Below, one piece after another: positions 22,899-31,823 of a stretch of 64,000 nucleotides of DNA; position 1 is the first letter of the stretch; the number at the start of each line of letters is the position of its first letter. This DNA is from Russula earlei. Lineage: Eukaryota; Basidiomycota; Agaricomycetes; Russulales; Russulaceae. The translations under genes were made by a program, and so were the position numbers. The notes below the pieces were generated by a model. The model was given only the letters and a program-made list of their open reading frames with translations, ran no database searches and had not been told where the DNA came from. The stretch lies in NCBI GenBank assembly GCA_025769875.1, contig JAGFNK010000001.1:124001-188000 (forward strand), read 5' to 3'.

Positions 22899-23179
22899 CG
22901 AACTTGGCGTATCGGGAAACCGAGAAACAGCTCTGAGGTGGACTGAGGAGAAATTATAATGCGAGGTTTCTGCTCAAGGAAGCAGTAAGGTTCTATCAGC
23001 CAACGATAGGAAATAGAAAGGAATTGGAGGGGATCGGGAAATGGGTATTAGAATTTCGAGTACAGAGCGAGTGAGCGCAACCCTGAGAGGCCATGGCTAC
23101 TACAGATAAACGTTACTTGGGAGCACGGCCACGCTGTGCCGGGCCGGCAGAACAGCCTGCACTGGTATACCAGTGTCCA

Positions 23180-23325
23180 TCCAATTGCCAGGAACTCGCG
23201 AACAATGCGAATACCACATGCAACATTGGCACACTGCGGCCAGCTGTTATGGGGAGCGATGCGACTCGCCCTGTGCAGGGAAGAGTGAATGTCCATCCAA
23301 CACTGGCGAACGCGACGATCGCCGT
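23180..23325 (-). pseudogene. Remnant of the membrane-protein 3' coding end
   Basis: Aligns by eye with 18,679-18,803 of copy B: GGAACTC, the GTTATGG-GAGCGA(T/A)GCGA block and the shared AATGTCCATCCAA. It is directly abutted by the gene X duplicate. No open frame is left. This is a junction fragment of the segmental duplication. Confidence 0.5.
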
Positions 23326-23330
23326 CAGTC

Positions 23331-24310
23331 TTCTCCACCCCTACTGGTCCTTCCCACACTCCCAAGCGCAAGCCACGAGCACGAGCACGAGCGACTTGCA
23401 CCTGCTCCATCCCCTTTCCGACACTTCGCATTCGCGCGTGCCACTCCGTTACCCCATCGCACAACCGTCAAAGACCCCGCGCGGAGGAGGCTCTTCTACC
23501 ATCTCGTCCCGCCCTCGTCGCCGCTCTCAGACACCCGCCCGGTCTTCGCTGTGTCCCTTCTAGCAGACCCCACCGCCGTCCTCCGTGTCGAGCATCGTTC
23601 TCGGCTGGCTCCCTGCCGAGACGCCTGACGACCGCGACCCGGGCCTGAATGACGGATCTTATTATACCTCGCTCGCTTCCTGCCGCTCCTTCATGGGGCG
23701 TCATCCAAGGGACTCGCAGAGGGCTCTCGACGACGTCCAGGTGGCCGGCGAACTACAACTTGGAAATGGCTCGATGCATACATATGGTAAGCCCCAAATT
23801 CTATACCCCTTTGCCGACGATTCAACACCCCTTGCACGCATGACGTGACGCAGATGACGCAAAGTTCCACCATTGAATCGCATCGTTGATCCGAACGCCG
23901 GACGACATTCTCGCTTCTGTTCGTGTGGAAGACGGGAAGGCAGGTCTTTCCTATCCCCGAGCTCTCTCGTTTGACCTCTCGACCGACATTCGCAGACTCT
24001 CCCGGAGACATACCACGCGATGTCCTCGTATCGACTTTGCGCTGCCCATCGTGTCACTCAGCTCATCGAGCGGCCAACATCGAAGCTCCATGGCCTTTTT
24101 GGAAAGGCGCGCCCGAGAGGAGAGTGGGACGGTAAATACGTAACCTACACTGTTGAGAAGAGACTCGGAGCGTACCTCGTATGCAAACTGATGTCGATGT
24201 GAGTTCCAATCTCTTCGTTTCAATCGCGTAGTCGTAGGTTCTCATACACCACGTCCAATATATTATATTCATAACATTATATCCTACCCTGCCTAGAGTT
24301 TGTCGCCCTG
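23331..24310 (+). pseudogene. Broken duplicate of gene X
   Basis: Parallels 15,400-16,510 along its whole length. The blocks for FYHLVPP, DTRPVFAVSLLADP, IVLGWLPAET, DDVQVAGELQLGNG, PDDILASVRVEDG and the final RAREESGT are all recognisable, but they fall in different frames. The N-terminal leader is altered. There is a frame change between SLLADP and the VLGWLPAET block, and the first intron and the following exon start are shortened (about 23,650-23,700). The GC donor of the last intron is changed to GCAGGT. Homology runs past the stop to GTAGGTTCTCATACACCACGTC (24,233-24,254) and CTAGAGTTTGTCGCCC (about 24,308). It is clearly derived from the functional copy and is unlikely to encode a protein. 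Confidence 0.8.
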
Positions 24311-24367
24311 CGTTGGCCTTCGGTGTGATGTCCCGGGAAACATGGGATTCCGTTCAGTCTTCGTGCA

Positions 24368-24538
24368 GTTGCTCGCTAGAAAGCTCACCCACCTACCCTG
24401 GAAAGGCTGTAGAGAGTCTAGACCCCCTTAAGCCTTCGAGGGTTAAAGCACTGGGTGTTTCCAGTACATTTTGCGCGAGCCTTTGCGCGCAAAACAGGCC
24501 ATAGATAGCACTGCTCGCATGGTATGTACTAATTAATA
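24368..24538. repeat. Left flank of the Copia-2 target site, duplicated at 43757-43944
   Basis: The 170 bp before Copia-2 (GCTAGAAAGCTCACCCACCT through GTACTAATTAATA) is almost identical to 43,757-43,944, before the solo LTR. It includes a small hairpin, TTTTGCGCG / CGCGCAAAA around 24,469-24,495. No gene is recognised in it. Confidence 0.85.
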
Positions 24539-24794
24539 TGATGTAAAGTATGTTTTAGTTGTATGTTTCACATGCTCATGTATGTTTTGTATCTGCGATA
24601 AATACACATGTTCCATTTATGATCTCATATGGCATCATACATGAAATCATAAAAATTACTTACAGTATGTACTTTGGTGTATGATTACCAAGCCAAGCCA
24701 GCGTACTTGTGATTTTAACTATGGCCCTTGCATGGGCCTGCAAATTGAAGTGATTTCTACCATTCCATCACCCATGCCTGGACTTCTCTCACCA
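24539..24794 (+). repeat. 5' LTR of Copia-2
   Basis: 256 bp, TG...CA termini, about the same length as the 3' LTR at 38908-39165. Confidence 0.9.
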
Positions 24795-24810
24795 GGTTAT
24801 GGGCCCTGCC
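24795..24810 (+). promoter_or_regulatory. Retrotransposon primer-binding site (Copia-2)
   Basis: GGTTATGGGCCC starts at the first base after the LTR. It is complementary to the anticodon-stem region of initiator tRNA-Met, the internal 'half-tRNA' primer described for Drosophila copia-type elements. The same motif follows the 5' LTR of Copia-1 (minus strand, ending at 36110). Confidence 0.65.
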
Positions 24811-24821
24811 TGTTGCTATTA

Positions 24822-25539
24822 CTGTCGTTTTCACGTGACCTTGCACTTGCCATTTTTGGATGTCATTTCAAGTGCGAAATTAAAACTGCTATATCTCAAC
24901 AGTTTCTCAACAGATTGCCTTGAAATTTTGCCAGTAGAACCTTATATACTATATCTAGGTGCAGCGAAAATATGGGAGTCTAATATTCAGTTCTTGAGAT
25001 GTTGATTTTCGGGTGCTGACATGAGTGCAAAACTTTGAACTGCCATATCTCAACTGTTTCTCAACAGATTTACTTGAAACTTCGACAGTGGGATCTCATG
25101 TCCTGTATCTAGGTGCAGCCCAAGAGTTGGGGCATAATTATCAGTTCTTGAAGTTTCGATTTTTGGGTGCAATCTGAGTGTGAAATTTCGAACTGCCATA
25201 TCTCAACCATTTCTCAATAGATTGCCTTGAAACCTGGAAAGTAGAACCTTATATACCGTATCTAGGTGCAACTAAAATATGGGAGCCTAATATTCAGTTC
25301 TTGAAGTTTCGAATTTTGGGTGCCGATCTGCATGCGAAATTTCGAACAGCCATATCTCAACTATTTCTCAATGGATTGCCTTGAAACTTGGACATCAGAA
25401 CCTCATGTACTGTATCTAGAGGCAGCCAAATATATTGGGTTTCATTTCACATTGTGGGGTGCCGACCCCAAGCATGATAAGATTACATTTGCTCTACAGC
25501 TGAAAACATGACATGATACAACTATTTACAACTGTAGCG
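24822..25539 (+). repeat. Left 718-bp terminal inverted repeat, with four ~153-bp internal repeats
   Basis: Matches the complement of 29849-30566. It contains four diverged direct repeats beginning at about 24884, 25038, 25191 and 25345. Each starts AAC(T/A)G(C/T)(C/T)ATATCTCAAC and includes a GTATCTAG-type motif about 70 bp later. Such subterminal repeats could be transposase-binding sites. Confidence 0.9.
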
Positions 25540-26235
25540 AGGCGTGCATCGAGGCAGCGATTGCGATTGCACATGAATGGGCGAATAGTGGGCTGCGAGC
25601 CCTCGCATACGGCGGCGGTGAACAATGGCTGGGATGGCCCGGTAGGCCAGAGTGACACGGTGAGCGACAGTGTGATGCTCGGGCACCTTTCGGCGTTTGT
25701 CATGCGTGACGCGGCATTCACGCATGCACTACCTTCGTCGCCTACCTGACCTGCAGAAAAAATGCGCTCATTTATCATTAGAGGGATCAGGACAGCTCTG
25801 TCATATGTGGTGCATCATACATACCTGATATCAGGACATTGTTGACCCTTGGATATGAAAGCTTGCCCCTTGCACCTGGGCATTCAATTATATGACTCTG
25901 AAGGTGGAAATCATTATTCCCTTCTGGTCCGACCGCGGCCAGCTGTCTGTCACATTCTCTATCAAGGGACGACGGGACCACAAGCAGCGGCATACAAGTC
26001 TCAACCTGTCGGTGGCCGGACTGCGTGTGAAGGAGCAGAGGGGTCTGGAGGAAGGATGGGATTCAGGGAGACATACCTTGTCATTCCTGTCTACCTTTCA
26101 TTTTGTTCTCCCACACAGTGCATCATACTATCGTATGTGTGTGGTCTCGAGCAAGACATGGAACTTGCACGTCATGGGTTCCCTCCTCTGCAGCGAGTTC
26201 AGATGCTTGCCGATGGGCATGTGCAAGCAGGCATC

Positions 26236-26799
26236 TCACATAAAGAATAAAGAGTGGATCTTCGCTGACAAGATCTCTGGCATGCAGTGATTGAGGACTC
26301 GCATCAGCTCCTCGTGCCACCACTTGTCATGGCCCTGCGTCCACGGAACTTCGTTCCCCGTGTGCCTAAGAACGAGGACATGCTCAACGTGCGGGCAGCC
26401 CTTCAGTGCCAAATCGACTGCTTTGGTTGTGATAGTCTTCCCACCGCGACGCCCTTGTTCGGCCGTCCACTCTGTCGTGTTTTCTGGCTTCTCTGCAGGG
26501 GTGAATCGTGACCATATCAACGACTGCCAGAGCCGCGTCGTCCTTACGGCACCAATGCGCGCACACACGAGGAGGGCAGCGACCGCTTGCCATGCCAGAG
26601 GAAGGTAGATAGAGACAGAATCGCCTTTCTTGATGCCGAGAGATTTCAGTACATTGGCAACACTAGAAACTGTCATGTGGCAATTCAGCATAGGGACCTC
26701 TCGACCTTTGTTGGGCTCATCGGCTTCGTAAATGATAGCGGTCTGGGATAGATGAGCCATCCGACACGGAGATACCCGGAAATGGCTCTGATCAATCAT
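26236..26799 (-). pseudogene. Captured acetyl-CoA synthetase fragment
   Basis: The minus strand encodes the N-terminal adenylation part of an acetyl-CoA synthetase: AIIYEADEPNKGRE, SVANVLKSLGIKKGDSVSIYLP, AVAALLVCARIGAV, then GRRGGKTITTK, CPHVEHVLVLRHTGNEVPWT and KWWHEEL. The P-loop (TSGSTGKPKG) that should follow SEDPLFILY is absent, so only a central slice was captured. Between IGAV and EQGRRGGK an 83-bp block (26465-26547) is inverted: on the plus strand it encodes VHSVVFSGFSAG and INDCQSRVV, the missing piece. No complete enzyme can be made. Acetyl-CoA synthetase converts acetate to acetyl-CoA; the intact host gene is not in this window. Confidence 0.85.
26465..26547 (+). other. 83-bp inverted block inside the captured fragment
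   Basis: Reads in the acetyl-CoA synthetase frame only on the plus strand, while both flanks read on the minus strand. The breakpoints share GGCC/GGC microhomology. Confidence 0.8.
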
Positions 26800-27618
26800 A
26801 ATCTATGGCGGTATGGACCTTGTTGGGATGTTTGAATGCCTAACGGTCAACACAGTTGTATGACACATTCAAACCCACGGGGATGAGGCGACATGAGGGG
26901 TGGCGTGGGGCGTATTACTTGTGTCAGCAGCGTCTCAGGCACTGGCGGTGTGGAGGCGGTTTGTGCTCCTCCTGAGGTGGCGAGTGACTGAGCTCAGGTC
27001 TGGGGCCTTCTTGGACAACGTGTGTTGCATGAGACTAAAACGACGGACAGGGTTGAGACCAAAATGGTGGCAGCGGAGGTAATGGCTGCGAGCGAGACTG
27101 AAGCTGTGGAAGAAGCTGACTTTGTAGGGGCTGGTTGAACTGAAGTAACGGCGGCTAGAGGAGACGAGGAGGAGACTGAGACTGCGGCGACTGGGATTGA
27201 GACAACTGGGGCAGATAAGGCCGGCAAGGCAGCACATGTGGCCAACAGAATGGCCGACAGAATTGAAACAACTAGAGACAGGGATAGTGTTGGTGACGTA
27301 GACAGCCGGCGATGCTGAAATGATGGCGGCAGGCAATATGAAGACTCAGCGGACGAAGCAGGTGCCGATGGACGAGAGGCGGCAGTGGGCAGAACTGGGG
27401 ACGTGATGGCGACGACTTGGCAAGGCAAAGAATGGAGCGGCTGACGAAGCTAAGACGGCTGACGATAAGGATACGGCAGGTGCGACAGATGCAGGGTTGA
27501 TGGTGGATGGATGATGGACAAGGCTGAGTGAGACAGCACGAAAGGTCGGAGATAGAGATGTCCATTTTGGTCACAGCATACCCAAAGAGGGAAAACTTTC
27601 AACACACCCATCACCGCC

Positions 27619-28694
27619 ATGGCTCAAGGCAAAGCAATCTCAGAAGAAGTGCAATGGATCATCATTCGTCTCAGTACAAACATGTCGGCGGAGGATATCT
27701 CCATGTATACAGATGTAAGTGTGCGAAAAGTGAAAGGGATCATCGCCAACTTCAAGCACACTGGTGGGGTCGAACTTCCCCACCTACTCGAAACCTCAAC
27801 TCCATCAGTCACTTTGTGACTATGATGTCGATGTATGTGGCACAAAATCTGTACTAGCAGGCACTTTTATTGAAATTGGACCCATACAGCATCCTGCTCA
27901 GAACTCTGAATAGTGCGCCAGATACCTATCTCGATGAGTTGCGTTTGGAACTGTTACAGACATGTGGGGTGTCGGTATCACTGTCAACGATATGGAGGAC
28001 ACTTGTCAAGGCTGGCTATAGCTTGAAGAAGGTACGCACTTTTTCTTATGTACATTTCAAGCTTCTGATACATGATGGATAGCTCTCACGCACTGCACTT
28101 GAGCATTGTGAAGAAAAGTGAGCTGCATTTGCTGCACGTATCGGAACCTATCATCCAAATCAGATTATCTTTGTGGATGAGAGTTCTGTTGATCACTGAA
28201 CAACATACCATGGACGAGCTTGGGCTATTCGTGGCAGGAAAGCCACGCGCAAGGCATTTTTCTGTCCAGGACAACGGTGAGTGACATGCCATCCATAATG
28301 CCATGTAACTCATGATTTTCATGTCCCAGATATTCTGTCCTTCCTGCCTTATCTCTCAACGATGGTAATATACACTGTGACATCGTTGAAGGCTCTTTTG
28401 ACACTGAGCTTTTCTCCACATTCATCAATCGCCTCTTGGATCATATGCAGCCATTTCCGGCCCCCAATTCAGTCATTGTTATGGACAATTGTCAAATTCA
28501 CAAGGACCCTGCCATTATAGAGCTTATTGAATCTCAGGTAAATTCTATTCACATCTATTGACAAGCATTGACACTCCTGTTTGTATTTAGGGGCATGCGT
28601 GTCGAATTTCTGCCGCCTTATTCCCCTGATTATAACCCAATTGAGCTGGCATTTTCTGCAATGAAGTACCTGTTCTCACATGACACAGCATGGC
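27619..28694 (+). pseudogene. Tc1/mariner-family DD34E transposase, inactivated
   Basis: About five exons. The N-terminal helix-turn-helix begins MAQGKAISEEVQWIII and includes MSAEDISMYTDVSVRKVKGI. A second one follows (YLDELRLELLQTCGVSVSLSTIWRTL). The catalytic part has IIFVDESS (first Asp), VIVMDNCQIH (second Asp) and LPPYSPDYNPIELAFSAMK (Glu); I count 34 residues between the second Asp and the Glu. Two in-frame TGA codons near 28,118 and 28,198 (in EEK-stop-AAFAARI and VDH-stop-TTYHG) sit where Arg CGA codons would be expected, so both are single C-to-T changes. Similarity ends after KYLFSHD, so the normal C-terminal tail seems lost. Confidence 0.8.
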
Positions 28695-29848
28695 GAGTAC
28701 CAAGTGGCATCACTGCCCCAAGTTTCTTCCCTTCCCCTGTCTCCCCTCTCCGCAGTCTCCGACCTGTCCACCTCTATTTTCATATCTTTTTCTTTGTGTG
28801 GTCGGTCCTTTTTTTTTTCTCTCTCGGCTGCTTTCTGACCCATGAACACGCTTTAGGCCCCATTCCGTGGGTGTAGATACTTGCTTCCAAGTCTCTATTT
28901 CGCTTACGCCTGACTGTTTCTCTTGCACCTCGACTTTCCAAACCATCACCACCTCCCCCTCCGACGGATGCCAAGGAAGGCGAGTTGACCACACCTGCGG
29001 CTCGAAACGAGGCAAGCCTTGCTCCTCGCCTTTGTCTTTGTCTATCGCCTCACTCTGTCCTGACTGCCCCCACAGACAAACAAAACAAAGACGTGCTATG
29101 GGAACTGTTGTTCTCTCTTCCTGCACATGTCAATCATCACCTTGTCTATCAATACCTCCTGGTCTTGTTGGCTGCAGACTTTGTCTTTGCTCTGCTCATC
29201 AATTCTGCCACCAACATCATCTTTACAGTGCATTGGGGCAGTTTATCCAGACGCTGTCAAAGTCGTCGTCTGATATCCTCTCTCTGGTACCAATGCAACT
29301 GAACATGATGTCCCTCAGCTTCGTTGACCCGACTTTGGAACACGACCTCACCTCAAGCACAAAGCCATGGGCACTTTCCCCACTCATTTCAACAATGCCA
29401 TACTTCGCTCACAGATGCGTTCTTCTCGCATCTTGATCACCCTTGCCTCCTCCTTTGACATCCCGCCACTGCTGCTTCCGCCAAGTCATGGACGGATGGC
29501 CCAACTCTTCATCTGCAACCTGAGTGGACAAGCTGACCAAGCTCTGGCCCTCCAATAAATATGAATGTGCGTATATGTCCCCCATGCTCTCCAATCGCGT
29601 GGTGGACCTGCTCCTGATGGCTTTGTTCAGACGTCTTGGTGCATATGAACAAGACCATCCTGCCTTACCCACCCTCTCCCATCCGCTTCCGCACCTTCCC
29701 AGATCCACATCTCCCAACAGGCTCCCACTTCCGCTTCGTCGTATCCTCATGCCTTAAGCCCAACTTTCCTTACGTGCCGCTCCTCGCACATTCATGCACA
29801 ATCACAATCGCTACCTCCCATGAACACCTCAAGTGTGCCCTTCTCGCG

Positions 29849-30566
29849 CGCTACAGTTGTAAATAGTTGTATCATGTCATGTTTTTAGCTGTAGAGCAAA
29901 TGTAATCTTATCATGCTTGGGGTCGGCACCCCACAATGTGAAATGAAACCCAATATATTTGGCTGCCTCTAGATACAGTACATGAGGTTCTGATGTCCAA
30001 GTTTCAAGGCAATCCATTGAGAAATAGTTGAGATATGGCTGTTCGAAATTTTGCATGCAGATCGGCACCCAAAATTCGAAACTTCAAGAACTGAATATTA
30101 GGCTCCCATATTTTAGTTGCACCTAGATATGGTATATAAGGTTCTACTTTCCAGGTTTCAAGGCAATCTATTGAGAAATGGTTGAGATATGGCAGTTCGA
30201 AATTTCACACTCAGATTGCACCCAAAAATCGAAACTTCAAGAACTGATAATTATGCCCCAACTCTTGGGCTGCACCTAGATACAGGACATGAGATCCCAC
30301 TGTCGAAGTTTCAAGTAAATCTGTTGAGAAACAGTTGAGATATGGCAGTTCAAAGTTTTGCACTCATGTCAGCACCTGAAAATCAACATCTCAAGAACTG
30401 AATATTAGACTCCCATATTTTCGCTGCACCTAGATATAGTATATAAGGTTCTACTGGCAAAATTTCAAGGCAATCTGTTGAGAAACTGTTGAGATATAGC
30501 AGTTTTAATTTCGCACTTGAAATGACATCCAAAAATGGCAAGTGCAAGGTCACGTGAAAACAACAG
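29849..30566 (-). repeat. Right 718-bp terminal inverted repeat of the DNA transposon
   Basis: Exact length match to the left TIR. By eye I find five differences, all transitions, four of them at CpG in one copy. Confidence 0.9.
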
Positions 30567-30609
30567 TAACTGAACCAAAACTTCCATTCATTCACTTGTA
30601 ACAAATACA

Positions 30610-31572
30610 ATGGATGACCTCAAAGTCCCTATTGAAAAGTTAGCCAACAATGGCAGTAATTGGGTCACTTACTGTGACCACATGATGTGGACCTTCCAAT
30701 CCCGAGTGCTGACAGAACACCTTACTGAAGTTGGTGTCTTGGCAGCATACATTTCTATTGGAAACATGGGCCATTTGATGCTGCAAGCCCAATGGGATAT
30801 GGACAATGCTACAGTAAAGCAGCTGATAGGGGCATCAATCCCTAATAGCATCTTCATGCAAATCAGAAACAAAACAAACACTAAAGAAGTGTGGGACGCA
30901 CTCAAAGCGTTATTTGAAACATGCACCCAAACAATAATAGTTGACTTGAAGCAGCAACTACAATCAATGCATTGTGGATAAGAAGACAATGTTCAGGCAC
31001 ACCTAGAGAAGGTGGCTGACCTCTGAGAACAACTCAGATCTATGGGAAAAACCATACCTGATGGCAAATATGCAGTGATCTTGATGGGATCACTACCCCC
31101 TTCCTATTGATCTTCATGTAACGCCATTGCCACTTGTGCCTATATTGGTGGACATGCAGTTACTGCCAACACAATTATCAAACTGATTACTGATGAGTTT
31201 GATCAACATACCTTAGATGCCAATTCCAAAGCCCAAGAAGAAGCCTTTACTGCTGATGCCCAAAAGAAGAAAGGGAAGAAATGTGACATCAAGTGTTTCA
31301 ATTGCCATAAAAGAGGGCACATGAAGTCTGACTGTTGGGCAAAAGGAGGCAGCAAGGAGGGGCAAGGGCCAAGGCAATGCAAAGGGAAGGATGGTGGGCA
31401 GAAGAAATCTGATGCCAGGCCAAAGGATGCAGCTGCTTTGGTCAAACCAGTTGAAACCAAAGCATAGGCCATTATTGAAGTTGCAGATGAAGATGATGCC
31501 AACAAGAGTGCTGTTGCAAAACACCCTACATGTGCCAGATATTGGGGTGACCATTGTATCCATCAGCCAGAT
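30610..31572 (+). pseudogene. Copia-2 Gag and start of Pol, degraded
   Basis: Starts MDDLKVPIEKLANNGSNW, just as Copia-1 Gag does. It follows the same protein down to the zinc knuckle CFNCHKRGHMKSDC (about 31,290-31,335) and then DIGVTIVSISQIL, where Copia-1 has inserted. In-frame stops occur near 30,979 (TAA), 31,024 (TGA) and 31,108 (TGA). The last two are at positions where Copia-1 has an arginine codon. Confidence 0.88.
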
Positions 31573-31577
31573 CTTGA

Positions 31578-31823
31578 TGGTGAGAAAAGGGCCAGGGACG
31601 GGAATGGAATGGTAGAAAATGCTTCAATTGTGTGGGCCCACGCGAGGGCCGTAGTTAAATCACAAGTATGCTACGGGCTTGGTAATCGTACACAGAAGTA
31701 TATACTATAAGTAGTTTTTTGACGTCGTATGAGATCATAACAAAATGGAACGTACATATTCATCGCGGATACAATATATACGTGAGCGCGTGAAACATAT
31801 AACGAAAACATACATTTACATCA
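31578..31823 (-). repeat. 3' LTR of Copia-1
   Basis: 246 bp. On the plus strand it reads TGGTGAG...TTACATCA. Compared with the other LTR it lacks 14 bp near 31,717 (a TATGATTTTATGTA segment). Confidence 0.9.

Larger units (their letters stand above)
24822..30566 (+). mobile_element. Tc1/mariner-type DNA transposon with 718-bp TIRs and captured host sequence
   Basis: 5,745 bp between TA dinucleotides (24820-24821 and 30567-30568), inserted in the leader of Copia-2. Removing the element and one TA restores a leader that aligns with that of Copia-1 without gaps. The ends read CTGT(C/T)GTTTTCACGTGACC, and the two 718-bp inverted repeats are over 99% identical by eye. Inside are a DD34E transposase pseudogene (27.6-28.7 kb), a piece of an acetyl-CoA synthetase gene (26.2-26.8 kb, minus) and other sequence I could not assign (25.5-26.2, 26.8-27.6 and 28.7-29.8 kb; the second is a low-complexity Ser/Val/Ala-coding stretch on the minus strand). 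Both long TIRs and captured exons are unusual for Tc1/mariner elements. Confidence 0.88.

Noticed and set aside
24884..25498. CRISPR-like or satellite interpretation of the ~153-bp repeats
   Set aside because: Units are diverged, contiguous and mirrored in the other TIR, so they are transposon end structure.
28867..29436. 189-codon plus-strand frame in the transposon cargo
   Set aside because: No domain, low-complexity Ser/Leu composition and overlap with a minus-strand frame of similar length. I leave it as unassigned cargo.
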